The notes: generated by a model not told the origin, from the letters alone. Counted from the stretch's first letter, positions 1 through 7,571 are shown. The stretch is DNA of 64,000 nt from Promethearchaeia archaeon (GCA_029856145.1 JAHQWK010000008.1:1-64000); one strand, 5' to 3'. A program made the numbers and translations.

Positions 1-64
1 GTACTTTTTCACAATCAAATTTACTTTCTTTTGATATCAAAAATAAGCTAAAAAAAATTAAATT

Positions 65-745
65 TTATTTTTTATATGTATTATATAATAATCTATCTAA
101 TTCCACGCCTTCTAAATCCAAGGGCTTACAAATGATTTCCAGTATATCTTTTTCTATTTCTGGATATAATTTTTTATCATTATAATTATCTGGAATATTA
201 ATTCCTACATCACGTAGACTCTTAACAACTCGAACATCCAAAGCGATACTATTACGAATTAAACCTAATTCCATCAGTAAATCTCTGGCACTTTTATTTC
301 CTATATATTCCAATTCTTTGGCAACATATCTAATGCGATCTTTTTCATTTAATCCTTCCACATAAGTAAAAAATCCCTTTACCTCGTTAGGATAATGTTT
401 AAAATAGTTTAAATTCTTGGTGAGACATTTTGCTTTCTTATCTTCATAAATATCATCGCCAACCCACATTGTACCTATTGCTCGTAATACTTTATGAATG
501 ATTTCACGTGCATTATTCTCATTCTTTAATTTTCCATACGCTATTGTTTGTTCATATTTATCTATTTTACCCGAAGCCACTGGTCTTGAATTTCCCACGA
601 CCACAACTTGCTTAAAAACATCAAGCCAAAGATCATCATTGGATTTATTTTTCCAATTATTTTCCGTAGGTATTCCTATATTAGGAAGATACTTATCACG
701 AATTATTTTTAGCTGTTCAATAGATTTTTGAGTTATGTTTAAAAT
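65..745 (-). CDS. HhH-GPD superfamily DNA glycosylase/AP lyase, OGG-like
   Basis: Likely base-excision-repair enzyme that removes oxidised purines and nicks the abasic site. The C-terminal half carries a helix-hairpin-helix followed by the GPD-type aspartate: YIGNKSARDLL then IALDVRV, matching the Lys/Asp pair of OGG1 (GVGTKVAD...VDVHM). The tracked ORF (179 aa, GTG at 604) looks too short: the same frame stays open upstream with family-like sequence (NDDLWLDVFKQVVVVGNSRP). A near-perfect ribosome binding site, AAGGAGGTGA (760-751), lies 5 nt before an in-frame ATT at 745 that directly follows a stop codon. I therefore place the start at 745 (226 aa) on a non-standard ATT; ATA at 736 is the alternative. 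The family is inferred from motifs; the exact OGG subclass (Ogg2 or AGOG-like) is not settled. Confidence 0.72.
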   Translation of the reverse strand: MLNITQKSIEQLKIIRDKYLPNIGIPTENNWKNKSNDDLWLDVFKQVVVVGNSRPVASGKIDKYEQTIAYGKLKNENNAREIIHKVLRAIGTMWVGDDIYEDKKAKCLTKNLNYFKHYPNEVKGFFTYVEGLNEKDRIRYVAKELEYIGNKSARDLLMELGLIRNSIALDVRVVKSLRDVGINIPDNYNDKKLYPEIEKDILEIICKPLDLEGVELDRLLYNTYKK

Positions 746-1307
746 TTACTTCACCTCCTTATTCTAAATTAAGAAAATAAATAAATAATAACAAAAAAAT
801 AATAAATCGATTGATATTAAAATTTTTCCGATTGTATTTACAAGTCTTTGTCCCATTATTCGATTACCTCGTATTTATCCTGACCTTCAATTAACATTAA
901 CGTACTTAAATGTTTGTAAAAAAAAGTTGTATACAATAACAATTATATAAAAATTTGTTAATTAGGATTTAACTTCTTTAGGGTATGTCCAATAGATAGA
1001 AAGTGAAATCATATATAATTAGGATATATCACAAATTTTCGAGTCTCAAAGTAATTCACTTATTTAAATCTTTACAAATTGGAAATCCGGTAATCTCACA
1101 CTCTTTAATTTGTCAAATTTTTTGTAATATACATAGGTACAACCGCATAGCAGTTAGGGGTTTATAAGTTGAGTGAGAGATCTAATATATTGTTAACTTC
1201 TATTCATAGCTCGACTTCTATTTCTTGCTCATATTTCAATGCGTTATGACTTGCTATGCGTTGTACTTTTTTTCTATTTACTGCTAGTAAAATATTAAAA
1301 TATTATT
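746..1307. other. AT-rich intergenic region without a recognisable gene
   Basis: No ORF with a ribosome binding site was seen on either strand, and no tRNA-like or snoRNA-like fold. It holds the promoter and ribosome binding site of the glycosylase at its left end. It also contains two TTAGGAT elements (about 961 and 1019) that resemble elements near 4202 and 4919, and a TTATTTAAAT TATA-like stretch near 1058. Function unknown. Confidence 0.5.
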
Positions 1308-1475
1308 TTAATATTTCAATACACCTGATACAGCTATCCCTAAGAACCCTACAATCGAAAGTACAAATCCCACCAGAACCAAATTGCTTGGATTATTTAT
1401 ACTGCCAATTATCATTGCAAGTCCTACAACGACAAGTATCAGTGAGAAAATAAATAATAACCTATGGATCTCCAT
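1308..1475 (-). CDS. Small two-helix membrane protein, 55 aa
   Basis: Too short for the ORF track, but well supported. It has an ATG start, an AGGTG ribosome binding site eight bases upstream, and a TATA box (ACTTTATATAGT on the minus strand, about 1526-1537) roughly 55 bases upstream. The product has a short basic N-terminus (MEIHRLL), a hydrophobic helix at about residues 6-24, a polar turn (SINNPSN), a second helix at about 32-51, and ends GVLKY. It is a hairpin membrane protein with both ends probably cytosolic. No family recognised. The plus-strand 65-aa track ORF over the same bases is its shadow. Confidence 0.72.
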   Translation of the reverse strand: MEIHRLLFIFSLILVVVGLAMIIGSINNPSNLVLVGFVLSIVGFLGIAVSGVLKY

Positions 1476-1519
1476 TTTAACACCTTTTTTCGGTATATGG
1501 ATTATTTTATATTTCTTTT

Positions 1520-1540
1520 TCCTTACTATATAAAGTTTAT
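1520..1540 (-). promoter_or_regulatory. TATA-box promoter of the 55-aa membrane protein
   Basis: On the minus strand the sequence reads AACTTTATATAGTAAGG, a good archaeal TATA box about 55 bases before the ATG at 1475. That leaves room for a short 5' leader carrying the AGGTG ribosome binding site. Confidence 0.5.
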
Positions 1541-1646
1541 CTGTAATTTTCTACTCATACAGAAATTGGATGGAAAGGTAAAGATATACCAAAATGTAAG
1601 AAAAGAAAGCTCGTTCTTTAAAAGAGTATTTTTTTATACTTTCTTA

Positions 1647-1862
1647 ATGGTTATGGCAGAAGAAATACAATTACTGGTGTACCCGACAAATAAGAAGGAC
1701 TTCCCAGAATTGTCCAATCTTATCAAAAAATTTCTACTCTCTATTCATATTAAAGGAATTTCTTCTGATCACGACTATAGTAAAAACCCTAATAACGCCA
1801 TTGGAGTATACCCTAAATTTACCCCAGATATACGGCTATTCATCGGAGGTTTGATTGTATAG
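1647..1862 (+). CDS. Uncertain small ORF or gene remnant ahead of the NYN gene
   Basis: The frame is open from 1464, but its first 60 codons overlap the promoter of the divergent 55-aa gene and are low-complexity Phe/Tyr. The more protein-like part begins at about 1560-1647 (MVMAEEIQLLVYPTNKKD, ending RLFIGGLIV). No clear ribosome binding site lies before ATG 1647. In favour of a gene: the stop TAG (1860-1862) directly abuts the TTG start of the NYN gene, whose GGAGGT site lies inside this ORF. It may be the 3' end of a decayed gene. No family recognised. Confidence 0.3.
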   Translation: MVMAEEIQLLVYPTNKKDFPELSNLIKKFLLSIHIKGISSDHDYSKNPNNAIGVYPKFTPDIRLFIGGLIV

Positions 1863-2384
1863 TTGGGAAAAGAGCGAGCGATGATATTTGTAGACGAGGC
1901 CAATGTCTATTATAGCCTAATGGAAAAGGATCCTAAGAAGCGTATTGATTATATGAAATTTAAAGATATTTTAGCAAAAGAATGTCATTTAGTTGGACCG
2001 TTTATATTTATGGGAAAACCACGAAATGTAACAGATGAGCAGCAGAAATTTTATGATTATTTAAGGAGTGCGGGGTATGTAATTCTATTTGGAAGAGTTC
2101 AAAGATCCAAAAATGGAAAAAGAAGACAAAAAGGCATTGATATTTTAATTTACCAACAGATTGTAGAGTTAGCAGAGCAAGATTCGTATGATAAATGTAT
2201 TCTCGTAAGTGGTGACGGTGATTTTGCCTTGGTTGTAGAAAAATTAAAGGAATTAGGTAAAAAAGTCGAAATATGGAGTTTTATGAACTCTCTCTCGAAG
2301 AAATTAATTGAGAAAGCAGGACACAAAAATATTTTCTTTATTGACCCTATCTTAGATGATATAGAATACGTACCTGACAATTAG
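1863..2384 (+). CDS. NYN/LabA-like PIN-fold ribonuclease domain protein
   Basis: Probable metal-dependent RNase of the NYN (DUF88/LabA) family. Its 173 residues hold the family's acidic motifs in order: IFVDEANVYYS near the N-terminus (first Asp and the Asn), KGIDILIYQQIVELA in the middle, and VSGDGDFALVVEKLKELGKKVEIW near the C-terminus (SGDGDF). Start: TTG at 1863, 12 nt after GGAGGT (1845-1850); ATG 1881 (MIFVDEANV) is a close alternative. Such proteins act alone on RNA or with RNA-processing and defence modules; here no partner is obvious. Its stop codon overlaps the first copy of a 33-bp direct repeat. Confidence 0.82.
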   Translation: MGKERAMIFVDEANVYYSLMEKDPKKRIDYMKFKDILAKECHLVGPFIFMGKPRNVTDEQQKFYDYLRSAGYVILFGRVQRSKNGKRRQKGIDILIYQQIVELAEQDSYDKCILVSGDGDFALVVEKLKELGKKVEIWSFMNSLSKKLIEKAGHKNIFFIDPILDDIEYVPDN

Positions 2385-2411
2385 GGATTTTCACTACCAA
2401 AAGATAAAAAT
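2379..2411 (+). repeat. 33-bp direct repeat, copy 1
   Basis: The core TTAGGGATTTTCACTACCAA recurs at 4139-4171 in the same orientation, with one mismatch (T/C) over about 33 bp. The two copies bracket the minus-strand 529-aa gene. This copy includes the last bases of the NYN gene. Confidence 0.8.
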
Positions 2412-2463
2412 TCAAATATCCCTCTTATTCTAAATATTTATCTAGAAAAAATGTCGAAATATC

Positions 2464-4053
2464 TTATTTTTTTCTAGCATTCCTATTTTTGTTGAGTTCT
2501 AATACATGATTTAAAAGATTCCTAAAGGATTCTACATCTTCTACTAAATCTAATTGAGCTCGTATCTGGCTATAAACTTTTGGTTTAAATGTTCTCGAAT
2601 ATAATTTAATTCTTTCTTTAATTATATCTTTCCCATTGTTTTCAATAATTCTTTCTAACAGCCATTTTATGGATACTATACATGATTCATAATCATCTGA
2701 TTTTATCAGCTGATGGCTCCTTTTTTCCTGAATAGTTCCTGAATAGTCCTGAATAGACTCTTTAGTGGAAAAGATAAAACCAAAAATTCTTTCAATAAAA
2801 TGCTTAGTTGCCTTAAAGAATAAAGAATCTTTACTCTTTAACCCCTCAAATAATCTCTCTGCCAAATCTTCAAAATAAACTTCTTTATTTTTAAGGTTAG
2901 GACTCATAAAAAAGTCTAAGTAGGTGAAATCAAGACTTGCTAATCCTAAGACAAAATCTTTAGGTTCCATCTGATTAACTATATGAGGTACGTATAATAT
3001 TTCTTTTAGCTTTCTAAATTTTATATATTGACTTAACGGCTTCTGCTGTTTTCTCTCCCCTGCAAAAGATTCTCTTTTTAATAAATTAAATATCTGTGGG
3101 GTAATTTTTCCTGTAAACCTTTTTCTTAAATCGAGTAAATAATCTGGAGATAGATAACGTATATAATTTTCTTTAATTAAGTAAAGGATAACTGGGAAAT
3201 AACCTGCTTCTAGTCTATTTACAATCTCTTCTTTAAATCTTATCAATGCAAATTGATCTCCTGCATCTGATAGTTCTTTTAGTAGAGGGAATGAAAGATT
3301 TGAATGAAGTAATCGAGTGTCATAGTTATGTTCCACCCATGCTTGGAGGTTTGAACAATGTCCCCAAAATTCTTCTTCAGGACTAATGATATAAGAATGA
3401 TTTTCTATAGGTCTTAGAAACTCACCTTTAATTATCGTATTCTCAAATAAGAATTCATCAAAAATCTCTGTGGCTTCGTCAATAGATTCAATTTTTTCAT
3501 ACAAATTTGTTTTGTCCTGTGGGATATGCAAAAAAAGACGCATACACTGAATAAACCTCTTACTTTTTATGTATATAAATGTTTTATCATCGATCAACCT
3601 TAATGTGATTAACTCATTAACTTTAAATTCTGGATAATCAATTTCTTCTGCTAAACCAACGAAGATTTTGAATTGTGTAGGCTCGATTCCCTCCTCGATA
3701 TGACGAGTTATTGTATGCGTAAGTATAAACTTCATTCTTGGTTTCATAAAAATAAAATTTGGAAATTTCTTCAAAAGTAAATTTTTTACAATACAAGCGC
3801 CTACTGAGGATTTCGCATTTGATTGCATTTGGGTGGTAGTGTTACTTCCATACCAAAGCCATGCTCTACCCAGGGTGAAATCTATGAAAAGAACTAATTT
3901 ATCGGAGTCTAAATTTTTATAAAGAGGGAATTTCCTCTCTATATCTATAAAGGTTCCCGTATTATCATTATACTCAAATACCAGTACGGGCTTTAACTCT
4001 TGCTCATTCACTGTCTCTAACTTCTTGTAAATTGATCCCAATATAAACAACAC
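2464..4053 (-). CDS. Asgard-type hypothetical protein with WGHC...DTRLLH module
   Basis: 529 aa starting GTG (4053), with no strong ribosome binding site and an in-frame stop shortly upstream. The centre (about residues 226-300) contains EEFWGHCSNLQAW, YDTRLLHSNLSFPLLK and FKEEIVNRLEAGY. From memory this module is common in lokiarchaeal proteins, often N-terminal to leucine-rich repeats. The first 120 residues (LDSDKLVLFIDFTLGRAWLWYG) have the hydrophobic strand-turn-WxWxG look of a gelsolin or ADF-like actin-binding fold, which is only a guess. The C-terminal 200 residues are helical and charged and I do not recognise them. Within the gene the 9-mer CCTGAATAG occurs three times in about 31 bp near 2725-2755. 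Direct repeats flank the gene. Function unknown. Confidence 0.65.
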   Translation of the reverse strand: MLFILGSIYKKLETVNEQELKPVLVFEYNDNTGTFIDIERKFPLYKNLDSDKLVLFIDFTLGRAWLWYGSNTTTQMQSNAKSSVGACIVKNLLLKKFPNFIFMKPRMKFILTHTITRHIEEGIEPTQFKIFVGLAEEIDYPEFKVNELITLRLIDDKTFIYIKSKRFIQCMRLFLHIPQDKTNLYEKIESIDEATEIFDEFLFENTIIKGEFLRPIENHSYIISPEEEFWGHCSNLQAWVEHNYDTRLLHSNLSFPLLKELSDAGDQFALIRFKEEIVNRLEAGYFPVILYLIKENYIRYLSPDYLLDLRKRFTGKITPQIFNLLKRESFAGERKQQKPLSQYIKFRKLKEILYVPHIVNQMEPKDFVLGLASLDFTYLDFFMSPNLKNKEVYFEDLAERLFEGLKSKDSLFFKATKHFIERIFGFIFSTKESIQDYSGTIQEKRSHQLIKSDDYESCIVSIKWLLERIIENNGKDIIKERIKLYSRTFKPKVYSQIRAQLDLVEDVESFRNLLNHVLELNKNRNARKK

Positions 4054-4138
4054 AAGTAAGACATTTAAATCTCATAGTTCAAAACTTTAAGGATTTATAA
4101 AAATACGCAGTTGAAAGCTCAATTAAAGAATTTTTCAT

Positions 4139-4171
4139 AATTAGGGATTTTCACTACCAAAAGACAAAAAT
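4139..4171 (+). repeat. 33-bp direct repeat, copy 2
   Basis: Second copy of the repeat at 2379-2411, same orientation, one T/C difference. It lies between the 529-aa gene and the promoter of the 66-aa gene. Confidence 0.8.
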
Positions 4172-4204
4172 CAACGATCTATCAATTTTTTTGTTTAAAT
4201 AATT
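4172..4204 (+). promoter_or_regulatory. Promoter-like cassette ahead of the 66-aa gene
   Basis: CGATCTATCAATTTTTTTG leads into TTTAAATAATTAGG, a TATA box about 45-50 bases before the ATG at 4245. The ATCTATCAA + TTTAAAT arrangement resembles the sequences at 5571-5606, 6042-6079 and 7190-7227, which suggests a shared promoter type. Confidence 0.45.
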
Positions 4205-4244
4205 AGGATTCAAAGATAATATAAGACGATCAAGAGATATTAAA

Positions 4245-4445
4245 ATGAAAATTATTAATGAAAAAACTTTTTGGGGAGAAGATATTAACACTCCAGAGGG
4301 ATTTATCGAGGATTTATGTAATAGATTGAATACTGTATATACTACTGCAATGGAAGAGGAAGATAAAATGAGACAGTTAGCATATTTAATTGGAGCGATT
4401 ACAGGAATTACAGGAAGACTAAATAGGGTATGTGAGAAGGGATAG
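4245..4445 (+). CDS. Small hypothetical protein, 66 aa
   Basis: ATG start; acidic, helical product (MKIINEKTFWGEDINTPEGF at the start, ending LNRVCEKG). No family recognised. The stop is two bases before the TTG start of the 106-aa gene, so the pair is almost certainly one operon. A TATA box lies about 45-50 bases upstream. Confidence 0.6.
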   Translation: MKIINEKTFWGEDINTPEGFIEDLCNRLNTVYTTAMEEEDKMRQLAYLIGAITGITGRLNRVCEKG

Positions 4446-4447
4446 AC

Positions 4448-4768
4448 TTGGCAAAAGATAAATCTTGGGTAGTTAAATGGGAGTTTTTAATAACCCGACT
4501 TAAAGAACTTATCGCCCAAAAAGGTCAGGAAATAATAGTGGTTAATATCGATGCCATGATGGACGCTGAAGAACAGTATAAAAAGTATATGAAAATGGTG
4601 GAGATGATGAAAACTCAGTTCAATGCGGTGGTTACAACTGGCTTACCAGGAGAAGAGCGGATTTTTTGGCCTTATCACGATGTACAGTTTTATATTAGAG
4701 AGGACGAGGAGAAAATACAATCAACAGGAAACTATGAGGTTATTCAAAAAGTAATCAATACCAAATAA
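4448..4768 (+). CDS. Hypothetical protein, 106 aa, operon partner of the 66-aa gene
   Basis: TTG start (TTGGCAAAAGATAAA) with GAGAAGGG just upstream inside the previous gene. The first two thirds look alpha/beta and charged (LKELIAQKGQEIIVVNIDAM, then a helix rich in Met/Lys). The last third holds LPGEERIFWPYHDVQFYI. I recognise no family. The tight coupling to the 66-aa gene points to joint function. Confidence 0.6.
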   Translation: MAKDKSWVVKWEFLITRLKELIAQKGQEIIVVNIDAMMDAEEQYKKYMKMVEMMKTQFNAVVTTGLPGEERIFWPYHDVQFYIREDEEKIQSTGNYEVIQKVINTK

Positions 4769-4812
4769 ATTATTTTTTTATCTAATTTTTTTATCTAATT
4801 TTCAATTTTAAA
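4769..4812 (+). terminator. T-tract terminator after the 66/106-aa operon
   Basis: Two tandem TTTTTTTATCTAA units followed by TTTTC lie just after the stop at 4768. Archaeal terminators are commonly T-runs without a hairpin. The rest up to 5061 holds no gene I can see. Confidence 0.5.
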
Positions 4813-5061
4813 AAAAAAAAAGTAAGAGATAAATAACTACAATCTTTCTTAGAAACGTAGAGATTAATGTATCTTTGGATAGAGTAAATATATAAAGATT
4901 AAATTTAGGCATAAAGATTAGGATTATCACAGAAATGAATATGATATTTTTTATTACACTATGAGGTCCTTCATACATGAATAGTAAATATGCTAGGTAT
5001 ATATAAAAGAAAATTTTGATATTAATTATTTAGAAAAAATTGTAGTCAAAGTGAATTCCAA

Positions 5062-5418
5062 GTGATCGTCTCGAAAACTGATAATATTCCCAACCAAAAG
5101 ATTATAAAAGTTTTAGGAAAGGTCAAGACAAGACTTTTTGCAGAGCCTTGTGAAAGCACCGAGATCGCCGCTAAAGAGAAGTTGAAGAGAAAAGCTAAAG
5201 CTTTGGGAGCGGATGCAATAATAAATTTTGATTACAAATGTTGGGGGTTTCCTGAGACTCTTGTAACAGTATATAGGGGACTCGCGGTTAAGACAGATTT
5301 CACTTTTCCAATCCAGCAGGCACTAAATACAGACGTATGCTGGAATTGTGGTACTAAGATAAATAAAGATCAACTCTACTGTAGAGTTTGTTTTGCTAAA
5401 AACAGAGAGATCGTATAA
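5062..5418 (+). CDS. YbjQ/UPF0145-like protein with C-terminal zinc ribbon
   Basis: 118 aa, GTG start, weak ribosome binding site. Residues about 1-80 match the YbjQ/UPF0145 (heavy-metal-binding-like) domain: an early VSKTDNIPNQKIIKVLG strand, then KAKALGADAIINFDY and a closing RGLAVKT strand. The family is a small pentameric alpha/beta fold of unknown biochemical role. The C-terminal 30 residues add a zinc ribbon, CWNCGTKINKDQLYCRVC, which E. coli YbjQ lacks. Monocistronic as far as I can see. Confidence 0.7.
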   Translation: MIVSKTDNIPNQKIIKVLGKVKTRLFAEPCESTEIAAKEKLKRKAKALGADAIINFDYKCWGFPETLVTVYRGLAVKTDFTFPIQQALNTDVCWNCGTKINKDQLYCRVCFAKNREIV

Positions 5419-5570
5419 GATTTATTTTTAAGTAATTAACCAATAATTAGACACTTTTGTATTTAAACTTAGGAGATAAAAATCTTCTGCTTTATCTTTA
5501 TTATTCTCCATGATTTTCACATGTGCATAGGAATTATGTCATTTATAATGTATACTCTTTCTAATTTAAG

Positions 5571-5606
5571 AATTTCTAATCTATCAAATTTTTCTTTAAA
5601 TAATCT
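5571..5606 (+). promoter_or_regulatory. Promoter cassette ahead of the GIY-YIG remnant
   Basis: AATTTCTAATCTATCAAATT followed by TTTCTTTAAATAATC is a degenerate copy of the 38-bp repeat at 6042 and 7190. Its CTTTAAATAA portion is a TATA box about 45 bases before ATG 5649. Confidence 0.5.
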
Positions 5607-5648
5607 TGGTTTAATATTCATATAAACATCGTAAAAAGAGTAAAAATT

Positions 5649-5852
5649 ATGAAAAAAGAGATATATGAGAAAATAAAAAAGGACCTCCCAGAGCAGTTAA
5701 TCAAGGATATTGAAAAGTATGGATTAGAAAACTTTGAGTTTGAAATTTTGGACACTGCATCAAACCAAGAAGAGCTGGATAGAAAACAGAAAGAATATAT
5801 CAAAAAATATAATTCACTTGAACCAAACGGATATAATTTACATGATGATTAA
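5649..5852 (+). pseudogene. C-terminal remnant of a GIY-YIG endonuclease-like protein
   Basis: 67 aa. The sequence KYGLENFEFEIL, then a Glu-rich helix, then KEYIKKYNSLEPNGYNL is the second half of the GIY-YIG/homing-endonuclease fold (the AI.kyG..nF.i.il and E..yI..y.s..p.GYN segments). The GIY and YIG strands and the catalytic Arg are absent, so catalysis is unlikely. It still has an ATG and a TATA-like promoter, so it could be expressed as a truncated protein. Its last codons and 3' flank are duplicated in tandem. Confidence 0.55.
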
Positions 5853-5997
5853 AAATCCTGTTCTTTTCTAAACTGAGCAGAGTGCTAGATCTCTATCAAA
5901 AAATATAATTCACTTGAACCAAACGGATATAATTTACATGATGATTAAAAATCCTGTTCTTTTCTAAACTGAGCAGAGTGCTAGATCTCTATCAAAA
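5798..5997 (+). repeat. Exact 96-bp tandem duplication with partial third copy
   Basis: Copy 1 spans 5798-5893 and copy 2 spans 5894-5989. By eye they are identical, and the start of the unit (TATCAAAAA) recurs at 5990. Copy 1 contains the last 18 codons and stop of the GIY-YIG remnant; copy 2 repeats them after the stop. The TATCAAAAA microhomology at the junctions fits replication slippage. Confidence 0.9.
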
Positions 5998-6286
5998 ATT
6001 TCAAATTGTTTTCACCAAGAAGTTATATGAGAATTCAATTATAAAAATTTCTAATCTCTCAAACTTTCGTACTTTAAATTACTGCTTTTATATCAATAAT
6101 TAATTCGTAAGGGAAATATTTTCTTTCTTCTTATAGAAGTTATTCTGCAAATTGTAATATATCTAATTCTTGCGGAATTTCTAGGTAAACAAATTTATCT
6201 TTTCTATTAATGGGTTAGAATGAAAATTTTAAATATTTATTAATTAATTGTTAATTCAATAATTAATTTTTTCTTAAAAGATTAAA
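5998..6286 (+). promoter_or_regulatory. Intergenic region with 38-bp repeat copy and a TATA box
   Basis: No gene seen. 6042-6079 is a perfect 38-bp match to 7190-7227 (core CTAATCTCTCAAACTTTCG then TACTTTAAAT). Nearer the gene, TTTTAAATATTTA at 6227-6239 is a TATA box about 50 bases before ATG 6287. Confidence 0.6.
6042..6079 (+). repeat. Perfect 38-bp direct repeat, copy A
   Basis: Identical to 7190-7227. It runs from TAAAAATTT through CTAATCTCTCAAACTTTCG to TACTTTAAAT, the last part TATA-like. It precedes the DUF4145-like gene by about 210 bases. Confidence 0.9.
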
Positions 6287-7120
6287 ATGCCAGATATAAA
6301 ATTTCTTGAAAAACAACCCCTCTATACTAAATTCCCATTTAACGTTCCAGAATTTATTCTACAATTTGATCAAGTAAATATTAACATGTTTTGCAATGTT
6401 TGTGATGGTAATAGGACTTTCAATATGACGAATGAATATGATGATAGTTTTATTCATATACATCCAAAGTTGCTAAGAGAATCTGAGGCTCGTTCTAACA
6501 TGAACAAATATATTACACTGGATTATCTTTGTGCATCCTGCAAAGAATTTATGAGATTTTTTTTTATAAGAGTTGACGAGAATTTTGAATACATTCAAAA
6601 GATTGGTCAATTTCCTCCATTGGATATCTCTATTCCTGAGTATATAAAAAAAGTTATAGGAAAAGAATATGAAGATTATTTTAAAAAAGGAAGAATTTCA
6701 GAGAATTTTGGATTTGGTATTGGAGCACATGCCTATTATAGACGAATTATAGAAGGAATTATCGATGATTTATTAGATAAGATTTCCAATCTACTTCCGG
6801 ATATTGAAAAAGAAAAATATGAGGAAGCCTTAACTAAAGCTAAAAAAACAAAAAATGCAGCTGAAAAAATTGAAATTGTAAAAGATTTGATTCCTCCAAT
6901 ATTGATTCAAGATAGATATAATCCTCTAAGAACTTTACATGAAGCTTTGAGTATAGGAATCCATGTAGAATCAGATGAGATATGTATAGAAAATGCTATT
7001 ATTATTAGGAAAAATTTAGAATTTCTCGTGGAAGCAATATACCGATATGAAGAGAAAAGTAAAGAATATATAAAGGATATGGATAATTTAAAAAAGAAAT
7101 TGGAAAAATATAAATCTTGA
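6287..7120 (+). CDS. DUF4145-like protein with N-terminal zinc knuckle
   Basis: 277 aa. Residues about 36-90 contain CNVCDG and, 45 residues on, CASCKE, a probable zinc site. The middle (FGIGAHAYYRRIIEGIIDDLLD) and the later LHEALSIGIHVESDE are the pattern of DUF4145-type helical domains, which in bacteria and archaea are often found near restriction and other defence genes. A charged, coiled-coil-like tail ends the protein (KDMDNLKKKLEKYK). Function unknown. The gene sits between two perfect 38-bp repeats, as if it were a cassette. Confidence 0.6.
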   Translation: MPDIKFLEKQPLYTKFPFNVPEFILQFDQVNINMFCNVCDGNRTFNMTNEYDDSFIHIHPKLLRESEARSNMNKYITLDYLCASCKEFMRFFFIRVDENFEYIQKIGQFPPLDISIPEYIKKVIGKEYEDYFKKGRISENFGFGIGAHAYYRRIIEGIIDDLLDKISNLLPDIEKEKYEEALTKAKKTKNAAEKIEIVKDLIPPILIQDRYNPLRTLHEALSIGIHVESDEICIENAIIIRKNLEFLVEAIYRYEEKSKEYIKDMDNLKKKLEKYKS

Positions 7121-7189
7121 AGTAGATAAGAGTTATGGATATAACTTCTTTGTAAAATAAAATAATCTCTACCCCGCTCATGCATTTAT

Positions 7190-7227
7190 TAAAAATTTCT
7201 AATCTCTCAAACTTTCGTACTTTAAAT
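7190..7227 (+). repeat. Perfect 38-bp direct repeat, copy B
   Basis: Identical to 6042-6079, same strand. No gene of ordinary size begins downstream of its TATA-like end within 350 bases, so it may drive a short RNA or a micro-ORF. Confidence 0.9.
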
Positions 7228-7485
7228 ACTCATAGTGTATACATATAGTATTGAAAGTGGATTTTGAATTCATGAAAGTGGAGCTGATCTTAAAAACCTC
7301 AGAAAAGAGTCAAACTCAATACCGAAATTCTACCCATCCTTTTTACGTAAATAGCAGATTTGCGTAATACTACCTTGGGGGATTAGAAGCTTTTTTTAAA
7401 GACTTCCAGTTGTGCTCGGCAAGCCATCTGTTTTTTCTTAAACAAAAATCCCCCTTCTCTTTTTTTCTCTTGTTTTTTGGTTTTT
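7228..7485 (+). ncRNA. Candidate structured RNA transcription unit
   Basis: Not a recognised family. It follows a TATA-like element (the end of 38-bp copy B) and ends in strong T-runs (about 7455-7485). Within it, GGGGGATT (7377-7384) can pair with AATCCCCC (7447-7454). The 62-base loop contains smaller hairpins (GAAGC...GACTTC at 7385-7405; GCTCGGCAAGC near 7414). The only ORF is a 31-codon ATG ORF from about 7272 (MKVELILKTSEKSQ...). The unit could equally be a decayed gene. Confidence 0.25.
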
Positions 7486-7555
7486 ATAGAAATCGCTTTA
7501 TGACAAGTTCTATTCTTGTTCTATAACAGTTTCTCATTCTTACCAAGAAAATTCT

Positions 7556-7571
7556 CGCACTTTAAATAATC
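7556..7571 (+). promoter_or_regulatory. Promoter of the primase operon
   Basis: TCGCACTTTAAATAATC has a TATA box about 53 bases before ATG 7623. The stretch ATTCTCGCACTTTAAAT is a shortened relative of the 38-bp repeat. Confidence 0.5.

Noticed and set aside
498-731. Plus-strand 77-aa ORF
   Set aside because: Antisense shadow of the 5' part of the glycosylase gene, including its extended N-terminus.
1256-1453. Plus-strand 65-aa ORF
   Set aside because: It is antisense to the well-supported 55-aa membrane gene (1308-1475, minus) and has no ribosome binding site.
5649-5852. Active homing endonuclease
   Set aside because: The GIY and YIG strands and catalytic Arg are absent; only the C-terminal half remains.
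7190-7227. 38-bp repeats as a CRISPR array
   Set aside because: Only two perfect copies, over 1 kb apart with a gene between; no spacer structure and no cas genes.
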